Positions 41,401-52,428 of a DNA stretch of 64,000 nt are shown in pieces. Origin of the DNA: Brevipalpus yothersi (Eukaryota > Arthropoda > Arachnida > Trombidiformes > Tenuipalpidae). The notes beneath the pieces are model-generated. The model was not told the DNA's origin, searched no databases, and saw only the letters and a program-made list of their open reading frames with translations. Location: the NCBI GenBank assembly GCA_003956705.1, contig QZCP01000834.1, forward strand, positions 400,104 through 464,103. Direction: 5' to 3'. The translations under genes and the position numbers were made by a program. The number at the start of each line of letters is the position of its first letter. Within the stretch, counting starts at the first letter, position 1.

Positions 41401-44324
41401 ACCTAAGAGTGTGAAAGAAACCAATACGATAGAGAAAACTTCTCTACAGCCTTCTGAGCTGTTTGATAGCTATTTTGAGGCATTTTTGTAGATATTTGAT
41501 GGGTCACATTTGATCCCACTTTGAAAATTACAGACATCAATTGATGTAAAGAGATTCGCTTGAGTTTTTTGCAATGAATTGGTAACTATAGTCCCTTTAA
41601 TTTTGCGAATATAATAAAACTATTAGAGTTGCAATCGTGTCCAGAACCATGTTTCTGACTTAAATCTGTTCACCATTCCAAAATACAATAATAATCATAA
41701 GTGAAAAGTTGCAAACACTGATAAAAAGTTTAGATTAGAAAATCTGACACTTCTAATTTCTTGCATCTTTTTCCACCTCATTTTAGCAAATCTTATATGA
41801 TATGTTTCCACTGAGATAAAGCCCCAGGATTGGCACTGTTTTTCAGAGTGTAATCATTTCAAGTCATGATAACTCGTTATAATTTTTTGCCCACATTTTG
41901 GCAACCATGCTTAAAAATCATCTTGGAAAAAATTATCATAAACTAACATCTATTTGGAATCAAAAAGCGACTCTTCCTGTGAGACTTCAAAATCATGAAA
42001 CTACAAAGATACTATTTCTTGCCCGTACTTTTTGTGATATCTTTATTTTTCTTGTTATAATCGAAAAATACCTCTGATCAATTTAGTCTATCCGAGTTCA
42101 GGGGGATACCGAGTTAAAGATACTATCTTTAACTCGCCTGAGCAATTTGGTAGCTTTTTTCTTTCAATCCTCTTCTGAATAAAAAACTATGCAAGTACAT
42201 CACACTGAATCTGATCCTATTTACTCTGTTTAATAAACCACTTAAGATCACAAAAAGATTTGGAGGTAAACTCTTTTCACACTCTCGTCCTGTGTGCATC
42301 ATAGAAATAATACAAATTTTTGTAGGGTATTCAGATTTCAGGATTCAGGATGGTTTCATGATCAGGTGAACCACGAAGAACGAAAATCTAGTTCTCTTTA
42401 CTATTCGAATAGCAATCTATCTATCTATTGAAATTCCAAAAGAGAAAATTGACAACAGTGTTAGTGCTAGTAGTTGATCGTTAGAGAGAAGATGCACATA
42501 CTGGTAGTGAATGGTTTCCAATGAGTTGAAAGTTATGCAATGGGAGAGGAACTCCTTGAATTTATACATAGTTTCGAATGAATCAGCGCCTAATTTTCGT
42601 TGGAAAAATGACTCACATGATATTCGGTACAAGTCCTATCATTACTTTTATGTGAGAAATAAGCAACTGAATACTGATTTTCGTAATTTTTGAACTTAGA
42701 AAAAAGTTTCAATCAATTCCAATGAGAGTAACATTAAATCAATCGAATTTATAAGCTTTCAAGCATCCAAAACCTAGAGTTTTCTCTCTGCACCAAAAGT
42801 TCAGTGTTACGAGTGTGGTGCATAGTTGGTTCAGCTGCAAACATAAGGACATGATTCTTCAAATTAATTTGACCGGAAAAATGAAACTTATTCATGGGTG
42901 AAGTAAATGATATTAAATTTTACTTATTTCTCCTCCAAAATATTGGAACATTAGTCAAACTTATCAATAATCAATTTTCGAAAAATATTTCATAGTGAAT
43001 AACTCAGATGAATCATCGTCATTGTTTAAATAAGTGAGTATTGCATCATCTCGGTTATCATTGAAAGGTGCAACAAGTATTGGTGTTGGAAATGAATTCT
43101 TTCTCGCTTCTATCTCGAATGTAAACGCATCAAATATTAAGAGATCACATGTTTTTCTGGAAATTGAGTAGGATGAGATTGTTTATCACTTATGAATAAG
43201 AGATGAGGTGAGTTAATGTTCCAAATCTCATCAATTTAACTGGCCTTCTTTTCAGATTGAGGCCCATCTAGTCTCATCTCAATTTATATTTAATTTATCA
43301 TATCAATCGCAACAATGCTGATACGTTTCGAATGTTGCAACAAGTTCATTCTTTAAACCCAAATGTTCTGACCACTTTTGCCCAACAGAACGGGCCGAAT
43401 TTAGAACAGACATTTGGTTTAAAGATAATCCAAAATTCATTTTGCCGTTCATAATGCAATTAATTAAGCTTGTTGGCCTCACTTTTTATTCCATTTAACC
43501 CTTTTTTTCTAATAAGTTTAGCACCCTGATTTTCTGGAATTTCTACAGATTACTGATATCTTGTTCAGATGAAAAATTTTCTTACCATTGCGGTTGAAAA
43601 GTGTCGTGTTTAGCCTGAAGCAATTAGAATGAATGGTCTGAAAAAATTGGTCAACACATAAATATTTTTCAATTTTTGTGTTTTTCCGAAATCAAATGAT
43701 CGGTAAATTTTCCCTTGAGTTGATCAAAACACGGGAAACCATTTTCTTAAGATGCAAAATTTTTGTCCCATAGAATGTTCTACATGTGTAATTGAGGACA
43801 GAGAAAATCGTTTCGTCCTCTCGGAAAAACATGTAAAGTTTCAGATGAGTATCACATTTGATTTTGTTTTTCCACAAACCAGAGTGTCAGATAGTGTGAT
43901 CATCAACTATCATCAACTGACTTATCGCTGAATATGTTTACTCGTGACATCAGGATGATAATCACAATTAGCCTGGACGTCAAATGGATCTTTTTGATTT
44001 CGATTCCTTTGTCTTCGTTGGGTATAAGAATAGAAATATTCAGAGTGTAACGTTTGTACAGAATTTAGAATGACTAACATATCCACTCACACACAAACAA
44101 CTTCGTTATCATGAAAGAAAAAAGTTCTGACTTTTCATATAGTCAGTGAGGATGATACAGTAGTTTTCCGGTGAACAATGTGTATGGATATATGAATCAA
44201 TGATAATAAGCTTAACCAGATTGTTTGACGCGACTGAACGCTCATTGCATCCATACCTTTGCAATCACGAATAGAAAAGATGATGAACACGGACCAGTAT
44301 CAGTGAAGGACATAGGATGGCAAG
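38076..44324. other. intergenic, no gene; diverged tandem noncoding repeats
   Basis: No gene found. A CA run lies at about 38458-38484. Between about 39.4 and 42.2 kb several sentence-like blocks recur in order, such as TTTGATAGCTATTTT (near 39985 and 41460, and a variant near 42150) and AATCATGAAAC near 41285 and 41993, suggesting old tandem duplication of a noncoding unit. Confidence 0.45.
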
Positions 44325-44435
44325 TGGACATCCTTTTTCCGGCCTCAATTAAAGCCCAGAATCACCTGTTCAGCAACGGCGGGAAGAGTAGAGGAGAGTT
44401 CCGGTATGGCCTCAACCCAAAAAACCGTTAGATGG

Positions 44436-44441
<6 letters not shown>

Positions 44442-44513
<72 letters not shown>
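44442..44513. repeat. (GA)n microsatellite
   Basis: GA run of about 72 bp, present in copy A only. Confidence 0.95.
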
Positions 44514-44517
<4 letters not shown>

Positions 44518-45048
44518 AATTCAACTGATGATAAAAGAATGAGTTTAGCACCTCTCTACCTGTTGTGTTTATGATTTTGAGAATTTAATTTAGTTACAAG
44601 ATGAGCCAAACAAGGATATTCTCTCGATGAATGTGCACAGCACATTCCCTACGCAAAAAGAAGAATGCGTGTATAAAGTTACATCATATTCACATTTTGC
44701 AAGTGCAATTGTGCGCATGAGGTGATAATAATCTTTGGAATTTCTCATGTCGATGAAATAGCTCAATTTTTTTCCCGGGACATCCATCATCACCACTCAT
44801 GATGTCCGAGATACCGATCTTACACACACATACACACGGGACGCTCCCATGGTATTTCCAATTTTCCCCCCATCCCAGCTCTGTCATGAGCACATGCACA
44901 CACATCGGTATGCCGATAAAGATGGCCCAACGACCTCGACGAACGGGTTTCTGAGTGTTTCTAAGGATTTTTGAGGGCTGGCATGATGAAGGTGGGTGAA
45001 AAAAGTGTCCGAAAAGTGGGAGGCGTTCACCTGTCTGGCTTTACCTGT

Positions 45049-45064
45049 CCACTAGAGGGTGCTG
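45049..45064 (+). promoter_or_regulatory. CTCF-like site, copy A
   Basis: CCACTAGAGGGTGCTG matches the CTCF core pattern (CCASYAGRKGGCRS, with T in place of one C) and is identical at the other FAM43 copy (59782-59797), each preceded by CACCTG or ACCTGT. It lies about 1.1 kb upstream of each start codon in the same orientation. Binding is inferred. Confidence 0.5.
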
Positions 45065-46168
45065 ATGAGAGAGGGTAAAAATTCAAAAAAAATTTAAATT
45101 GCTCATGATCAAAGGTACAGAAAAAAAGGAACCCAAAAAAGAGGAGAGAGAAGAGAGAAGAGCAAGTGGGAGAAGCACATAGCACTGATGATAAACTGAA
45201 CTGGTACCGAAAAGAATATTTTTGTGTTCATCAATCGTTGATTTTCATTTTGAATGTTATTTTATCTCTTCCCAATTACCATGGTTTTCACATGCAAATC
45301 ATCATCAGTGGAGATGTTATGTAATATACTGTCGATAAATGAACATTAGTGAGAGTGTATGTTTGAAAAGTGTACTGGAAATTATCACTGCATGAACTTG
45401 GTAAACTTTGCTCTTCCTGTTTTGAAGTTTAAAAGTTTGTTTATGTGTATATGAATGTTTTTGTCCTTGTCTATGGAAAATTTATCTGTTCATTTTTCTC
45501 GCTTCATGTAATATCTTTCTGCTCACATCATAATTGAATCAATTGTCCATTATTGTACGCCAGGTGAGATCATGTTCAATGACCATAAAGACTCTCAATT
45601 GATAATTTAATTTGATGCTCAACAATGTTGATCGGAAATTTACTTGTATTTACTCTTATTTTTTGAACTCTTTTTCTTCTTTAGGCAATCTGGGGAAAAA
45701 GAATTTTTCCCAAAGTTTCCAACTGATTTGTTTTGATTGTCTACAGAGGCAAGTTCGTCTACCGAACTCTCCAGCAAAGTTTCTTCCACTCACTTACACA
45801 CAGTGATATTTCTCCTCCTTTTTTCCCTCCTCTTCAACATCTCTGATTGAAAAAGAGAAGAGAGATAGAAAGAGAGAGAAAGTGTGTGTGTGTGTGAGAA
45901 CATCGATTGCATGGTATAAACATTCATCACATCAATTTCATCATCTCCATTGTGTTGCTGAACATCATCCTTCTCACTTGTGTAACAAAACTTATCAAAC
46001 AAGTTAACACATAGCAGCTTGCTTACTTGTTCGTTACCTACTAAACTACTGTACAAGAGGAAAAAGAATCATCATCATCTGTGATGATTTAAAGAGTGAA
46101 CTTTGAATATCTTTCCCTAATTTTCAACCAACTTCAAATCAAATTATATTGTATAAACAACAATAACC

Positions 46169-47746
46169 ATGACCATTCTGTCAAGTGAAAAGACTTTCGG
46201 ATTTAACACTCAGNNNNNNNNNNNNNNNNNNNNNNNNNNNNNNNNNNNNNNNNNNNNNNNNNNNNNNNNNNNNNNNNNNNNNNNNNNNNNNNNNNNNNNN
46301 NNNNNNNNNNNNNNNNNNNNNNNNNNNNNNNNNNNNNNNNNNNNNNNNNNNNNNNNNNNNNNNNNNNNNNNNNNNNNNNNNNNNNNNNNNNNNNNNNNNN
46401 NNNNNNNNNNNNNNNNNNNNNNNNNNNNNNNNNNNNNNNNNNNNNNNNNNNNNNNNNNNNNNNNNNNNNNNNNNNNNNNNNNNNNNNNNNNNNNNNNNNN
46501 NNNNNNNNNNNNNNNNNNNNNNNNNNNNNNNNNNNNNNNNNNNNNNNNNNNNNNNNNNNNNNNNNNNNNNNNNNNNNNNNNNNNNNNNNNNCGTCTCAAA
46601 TTTTGGACCAAGAGACGGTCTCTCACAATATCTGACCATGATCCAGTGTATAAAGTGATTTATTTAGGTAATGTTATGACTTTGTGGGCCAAAGGTGATG
46701 GTGCTATTGACAAGCCATTGGCCACTTTGTGGAAAAATTACTGTGCTGCAGTTAAAAATGACATGTACATGAAACTGACTATTTGTAATTCTGGCCTCAA
46801 AGCCATCACACGCGGCTACGGGCTGACCGAATATTGGGCCAATCGAATCACATACGCTGGCACACATCCTAATCATCCGAAAGTGTTCTGCTGGATATAT
46901 CGTCATGAGGGTAGAAAGATGAAATATGAGCTTCGATGTCACGCTGTATTATGTATAAAAGAAAACAAAGCCAAGGAAATGGCAACGAATCTCAATCAAC
47001 GGCTAGCTACAGCATTACAAGAATTTCGACGTGAAAAAAGATACAGAGAAAATGTTCGCCTTTCTCTTGCATCCTCATGTCAAAATCTTCCATTAATACC
47101 TCTTCGGAAACAGCTTCTCAACAAAGGATTAGCCAATTTTCGACAGCCTCTCGAAAGGTCAAAGTCAGCTCCAAAATTGACTGCGATCGAAGAGATTATC
47201 GAGGAACCAGAGGAGGAAGAGGAGGAAGAAGAGGAAGTAGAAGATAATCGTATTTTCGATGATGATTCGGCCAATATGTATGGATCAGAATCATCTGAAG
47301 GACAAGGAAGTCTGTGTGGTGAAGTTGATTCTCTGAGTGATAATTTCAATTCTCTTGAACTCACTTTCACTTCCTCTTATCCAATCTCGATTGATCAACA
47401 ATGTGATGAAGATTTTATCGTTGAAGATTGTCCTAATCCGTGCCAAAAATTGACAAAGTTAAAGTGTATCCAGGAACACAAAGCAGAAGATACCATTTCC
47501 GATGAATCTGCTGAGTCTGGTTACTCTGAATCCGATCGAGATCTTGGTTCTCGAAGCTCTTCTTTGGCTTCTAGCTGTACTACACCCACCTCGTCGATAT
47601 CGACATCAATAAATACAGCCACAATACTGAGCTCACTGACCAGTGTGGCAGATGAGAGAGACAAATCATCCTCGAGTATTTCAGATCAATCCCTGACAAC
47701 GACAACGACAGCGTTGACATCATCATCAGGCTCCAACAACACTTGA
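46169..47746 (+). CDS. FAM43-like PTB/PID-domain protein, copy A (interrupted by an N gap)
   Basis: The reading frame runs through 378 Ns at 46214-46591. If the Ns are ignored, the flanks meet exactly as in copy B (CAG/CGT versus CAA/CGT), giving about 399 aa. The PTB domain (about residues 30-175) has YLGNVMTLWAKGDGAIDKPL, GLTEYWANRITY and VFCWIYRHEGRKMKYELRCH, all typical of FAM43. An acidic run (EEPEEEEEEEEE) and a Ser/Thr-rich tail follow. Known: FAM43 proteins bind through a PTB fold, but their function is poorly known. The last residues (SDQSLTTTTTALTSSSGS) differ from copy B. A 5'UTR intron at 45564-45746 (CAG|GTGAGA..CTACAG|AG) is suggested by its conservation in both copies. AATAAA lies near 47939. 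Confidence 0.85.
   Translation: MTILSSEKTFGFNTQXXXXXXXXXXXXXXXXXXXXXXXXXXXXXXXXXXXXXXXXXXXXXXXXXXXXXXXXXXXXXXXXXXXXXXXXXXXXXXXXXXXXXXXXXXXXXXXXXXXXXXXXXXXXXXXXXXXXXXXXXXXXXXRLKFWTKRRSLTISDHDPVYKVIYLGNVMTLWAKGDGAIDKPLATLWKNYCAAVKNDMYMKLTICNSGLKAITRGYGLTEYWANRITYAGTHPNHPKVFCWIYRHEGRKMKYELRCHAVLCIKENKAKEMATNLNQRLATALQEFRREKRYRENVRLSLASSCQNLPLIPLRKQLLNKGLANFRQPLERSKSAPKLTAIEEIIEEPEEEEEEEEEVEDNRIFDDDSANMYGSESSEGQGSLCGEVDSLSDNFNSLELTFTSSYPISIDQQCDEDFIVEDCPNPCQKLTKLKCIQEHKAEDTISDESAESGYSESDRDLGSRSSSLASSCTTPTSSISTSINTATILSSLTSVADERDKSSSSISDQSLTTTTTALTSSSGSNNT
46214..46591. other. assembly gap, 378 N
   Basis: The gap lies inside codons of FAM43 copy A. Relative to copy B nothing is missing between its flanks, so it is either a spurious gap or hides an insertion or intron specific to this copy. 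Confidence 0.95.
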
Positions 47747-50299
47747 TACTTGAACATTTTCCTTAGAGTTCATGGAAATCCATGAGATTTTCAATGAGAA
47801 TATTGTGAAGATGAGCTTCATCATCTTCTCATAAATTTCGTTGTAAATTTTCCAGAGCACATCCTCCTATCATTTTCATTTTTTCTGGGAGCAACTTCCT
47901 TTCAACAGCTCTATCTCACTTCATATATGAACGAACAAATAAATTCCTGACTTTCGTTCTCAAGCTTTTCCGATTTCCATTTATTCCGATCCATTTCCTT
48001 TCACACCGTTCCTTTCATGATTCTACTCTCTAAGTTCTACTAAATATTCTTCTCATGGGGATTTTCCTCTCCATGTTCACAAAATGTTATTGATCTCGGA
48101 TTGCATTTATATGAGTTTCAAAACTCATATAGAAAGTTTATCACTCTGGATAACTGTAAGGAGTTCACTCTAGTATGATATTTCGTTGAACTTTTAGCTG
48201 TGATTTATCAAAGTTACAGGTCAGACAGAGGTAGTTTATAGAAAGATCTGGAAAGAGGGGGTCTTAAAATTTTTGATGAATCAAAAAACGAATTAGCTCA
48301 CATAATTCACACGGTCTTGTAGGTAATCGAAGTATTCTTCGAACATCGCACAATGCCTATTCGGGCATCTCTTGAGTTTTGATGGCAGAGAACTCAACGC
48401 AAATTTATTCAAGGTGATTTTTTCCATTTGAAATTGTGGTAAATTTTTTGCTGTTAGTTGTAAGATTTATTATGCCTCGAAAACGTCACAAATTCAGACA
48501 GAATCTGCAATCAACTGATAATTTCAAGAACAATATGCGTTCTTTCAGAAGGCTCTAGATCACCAATTGTTTCGTGAGATGGACACTCTTGCTGTTTACC
48601 CATGGTGAATGATGCATCAGAACTAATTGATTTAAGATCAATTCTTAACATACCGATATTTTAGGTGGCTGATGATTTCCGAGGAACATTGCCAATGGGA
48701 ATGGATGTTTCTCACCTCTGGTACCTTTTTCGATTACGTTGACAGTGGTTGTGAGAACATCGAGCTGCATAGACTTGATGATTGGTGTTGGGTTGGGGAA
48801 TCAATCTTTCTGTACACTTAGAGCGACCATTAGTCCATTATGATCACTTTTTGAGCTGTGAACGAATTCTAAAAAGAAATTATCACCAATCAGGATGGAG
48901 CCGTTTAAATTTTTTGCCAGATAAAACTTCATTAGCTTCCATTGACTCATGATTCATCATTCATGCAAACGGTATCATAAGTTTTGAGCATTACGAATTC
49001 GTTCTCGTAAAAAATCATCTAGACTCGCTCTCAAGTTATGAACTGAATCAATTTAAATGATTCTTACAATATTTTGAGTGTTATATTGAATGGACGAAGA
49101 TTGATGGATGCCACTCACACATACTTACACATTTTTCTCAGAGCTTTCGAATTTTCGTGTTATTTTTATTGAGAGTATCTTGAAAACGAACTCAATCCTC
49201 TCATTAACTTAGTTAATCTCCAAGAGCAGATCCTGGAATTTTTTTCCATTTAAGAAGAACAAATTCTTTTCTACAGCTCTATCAAACTATTTGCGAAAAA
49301 GCAACCGAAAACCAATAAACTTCTAACTTTGTTCTCGGGCTTTTTCAATTTTCATTTATTCTGATCCATTTCCTTTCACACCGTTCTTTTCATGACTCTC
49401 GAAGTTCTACTAATGATTTTTCATGAGGTGATTATTCACCTCAGCCTCTCCGCAGAATGTTTTTGATCTCGGACTGCAGTGGCGTTAACCATAGTAAGCA
49501 AAAAAAAGTTTGTTACTCTGGGAAAGGGTGAAACTTGGGAATTAACTCCAAAAGACATATTGTTGAACTTGATCTTCAAGTATAAGCTTTTTTAGATTTA
49601 TCCAAGTTATCTCAAACAGAGGTGGTTTGAAGGTGTTCTGGAAGGATGGAATCCGAACCTCGTCAATTTGTGTTGTCTTGTTCTCCGTGAGTAATCGAGG
49701 AATTGTTCTCATGATACCCAGTGTTTTGTAAGTAATTCCGGATGATTATTGCAACGCAATTTGTTGCGAGATAGGAAAAACTACACACAATTCAAAGCCA
49801 ACACTTTGACAATCCGAGAGCGAGAACTATTCTGTCTATTTTGATAGTTCAATTCTTTCTTCAGCCCTTCTCTTCCCTCAGAGTGAGAATGGGGACAATA
49901 CTGTGCATGCACGAGGACAAGTGTATTGATTAACAATCAAATTATTTGTTATTAATTGAGTTCGTTTTACAAGGTTGCTGCCTCGGCAACAAATTCAGTT
50001 GCAATAATCTATATGAAATAGCTTATCACTTTGTTTTTTCTAGAGCGATTATGTCGAATTTACACACCCAACTCTTGAAGACAGAAGATAAATTTCGAAA
50101 AGATTAATAGATGGAATTTTTTATGCACAAACGAACACATAAACTTCTAATTTTAAGATTCACCATTTAGATCCTTTTCAAAGCAATAACCTTCGTAAGA
50201 TTGGCTTTCTTGCTCTTGACAGTTGCCAATTCAAGATAAATGGTGCCTCGGAGTCAAAGAGTACTGTCAGTATTCTTTGCTCGGAGTTGATAGGACAGA
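47747..50299. repeat. Tandem noncoding units of about 1.4 kb carrying protease-gene copies
   Basis: Blocks repeat in order from about 47861 and again from about 49216: an AGAGCA.ATCCT start, ACAGCTCTATC, then TTTCCTTTCACACCGTTC, then TTGATCTCGGA.TGCA, then ACTCTGG. The first unit then holds a decayed copy of the retropepsin-like gene (48662-48940) and the second leads to the open copy (50300-50965). The second unit has extra sequence around 49.75-50.25 kb. No other gene seen. Confidence 0.65.
48662..48940 (-). pseudogene. Decayed paralogue of the retropepsin-like gene
   Basis: On the minus strand this stretch aligns with 50325-50590: GGTGGCTGATGATTTCC against GGCGGTTGATGATTTCC, then GGAATGGATG against GGAATTGGATG, GTTGTGAGAACATCGAG against CTTGTGAGTACATCGAG, and TTTTGCCAGATAAAACTTCAT against the matching block. 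Indels and substitutions leave no useful open frame. Confidence 0.65.
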
Positions 50300-50965
50300 T
50301 CAGACATCAATATTCAATATTCTAGGCGGTTGATGATTTCCAGGAAACAGTGCCCATGGAATTGGATGCTTGCCACCTCTTATACTTTCTCCGATTGCAT
50401 TCACAGTGCTTGTGAGTACATCGAGGTACATGGGCTTGAGAATCAGTGTAGGATTGACCAAACCATTATCCTTTCCACCCAAGATGAAGGTTGGTCCAGG
50501 TCCAATGAGGTGCAAGAATTCATCAATGAAATCAGTTCCAAGTATGAGGGGGCTGGTTAACTCTTTTGCCACATAAAACTTCATCAATCTTGTTTCGTTT
50601 GATCCTTTGGCTTTCAGTAGTAGATAGCAAAAGCCTAGCAATTCCATTGGACCATTAATATCGGAAGCTTCAATGTCCATCGAGTAGAGGGTTACTGGGA
50701 TCTCTTTGAGTAAGTGGTAGTGGATCAGACTGATCTCGGCAGCAGAGCCCACAATACCCCAGTACTTGTTGATAAACTTGCCATTTGGTTGTCGAAATTC
50801 GATAGGAAGTTGACACATGCCTTTCCTCGGAGGAGAGGAAGGTGGAGGAGAAGATCGATCAAAGGGTTGACAAAAATATTCTTTAAACTTCCTCACGATT
50901 TCTTTCATCTTAGGATTGGCAACTTCCTCCGAAGTTATAGTTACTAGACTAGTGAACAATGACAT
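50300..50965 (-). CDS. Retropepsin-like protein with lost catalytic Asp
   Basis: A 221-aa open frame starting at a true ATG. Residues about 65-155 look like a retroviral-type aspartic protease: WGIVGSAAEISLI aligns with the family's (L/V)(V/L)DTGA..S(L/F)I, and SPLILGTDFIDEF aligns with the C-terminal ILGxDFL. The catalytic Asp is replaced by Gly (GSA at 73-75; codon GGC, one base from GAC). Residues 39-46 are Pro/Ser-rich. The fold is normally part of gag-pol of retroelements or of retroelement-derived host genes. No reverse transcriptase or LTR was seen nearby. It may be a decaying retroelement fragment or a pseudoprotease retained as a host gene; a decayed sister lies at 48.7 kb. Confidence 0.55.
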   Translation of the reverse strand: MSLFTSLVTITSEEVANPKMKEIVRKFKEYFCQPFDRSSPPPSSPPRKGMCQLPIEFRQPNGKFINKYWGIVGSAAEISLIHYHLLKEIPVTLYSMDIEASDINGPMELLGFCYLLLKAKGSNETRLMKFYVAKELTSPLILGTDFIDEFLHLIGPGPTFILGGKDNGLVNPTLILKPMYLDVLTSTVNAIGESIRGGKHPIPWALFPGNHQPPRILNIDV

Positions 50966-52428
50966 ATTTGTAGAGTGACCAGGTATGTAACTAAAAATAT
51001 GAGCCTAATTCAAGGTGTGTAAAATAGAGATGAACTAAAGAACTCGAAAAATATAATAGTAACTGATCTACGTGAGAGCTAAATCGAAAATGAAAAGAGT
51101 TACAATATGGTAACTTAACCCACTGATTCAGCTCCTCTTTTCGCTTTCCATAGAGAGTGAGCACATATTTTGTTACTAAAAATATCTTCAGTCAGTTTAG
51201 ATTGGAACTTATTCACACAACTCCTAAGTTTTGTATGTTTTCATTGGAAATTTGCCTGATTTAATAAAGTATTAACAAAATGCTTCACATTCTCTGCTGG
51301 ATGGCAATTCTCTAATTCTCGAATGATTGACTACTTTTTGATAACAATCTAGCTGATTTTTAATTAACCATATTGTAAGCTGAAAAATCAGATTATCAAC
51401 GTGAGCGAGTAGGCTTAGTTGAAAATCGTATGCTACCAACTGTTGGTGACACTTTTGCGGAAGTGTAAAATTCATTGAGTGTATGGAAAGACCAAAAGTC
51501 AAGGAGAAAGAGAGAGGGAGGTGGCCAATATCTTGATATGTAAGCATGATACTGCTGAGATATAATATTATCTTAAGATTCATGGAAAAGTTGGGAACCA
51601 GTTACAAATTCGTTCGTAGAATGAACCATCGGATCAAATAATTTTCTTTTTTGAAACTTTTTGAAACTTTCAAGAACGAAGAGAACTTTTTCTGTACGAG
51701 AACGCGTTCTGGTACGCAAAGCATGCCACCTTCTGCAATTATTGCTTTCGTGCTTTGATAAGCTAAGTTGATTCATCATGATCAATCCTTGTTTACGTTT
51801 TCATTTTCTGTACAGTTTGAACGAAACTATTCCAATGATAAGTGAAAAGTTTGCATAAATCTACATGGGACGAGACGAGATAAGATAACTGTTCTGAACG
51901 TTTCATCATACATGTAGATAAATTCAACCAGTAGATGGCATAGATCAGAAATAATGAAACTGCATTCCAAAGGCACGTGCAAGTTGCTCTGGAATTTCAA
52001 ATGTTGACAGCATGGTCTTGACGATTGTAAACTAAAATTATCTGGTTTAACACTGTGAGTTTGTATCGAATAATTTTGGACTGAAAAAAGTCCGAAACTT
52101 CAAAAAGTTCCTCTTTGTCTTATTTGATATTTTCTTGCTAATTGCCATAGTTTTCCCATGTGATCATAGATGTTTTGTGAGTTTCCAGAGATGAACATTG
52201 GACAGTGTTCAACATTGATCGACTGATTGAGCTTCGAGAGCCCAGATGTGTTGGTTTCTCCACGTGTGTTGATATTTGAATTTATTGAGATAAGATTATG
52301 TCCATTACCTGTTAGATCTCTGATCAATGACCATCTTTTGAAGGTGAAAAAAGACTTGGAAAGAGTTTCATTCTCTGTCGACCAGTTCGAGATCGATTTT
52401 ACATCTACTGATTTTTGAATCCCTCGAA
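50966..52428. other. intergenic, no gene seen
   Basis: 1.46 kb without a supported gene. Short frames on both strands show no family features. The end should contain the DUS3L promoter and leader. Confidence 0.5.

Larger units (their letters stand above)
44325..47670 (+). repeat. Direct segmental duplication, copy A (FAM43 locus)
   Basis: Corresponds to about 59123-62075. Far upstream only blocks are shared: CATCCTTTTTCCGGCCTCA at both left ends, a 25-bp identical block at 44838-44862 and 59591-59615, and the CTCF-like word. From about 45.38 kb the similarity is continuous and rises to about 99% in the coding part, then stops sharply near 47670 and 62075. Confidence 0.85.

Noticed and set aside
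50300..50965. A full LTR retrotransposon around the retropepsin-like gene
   Set aside because: No reverse transcriptase, integrase, primer site or LTR pair was seen nearby; only tandem local units.
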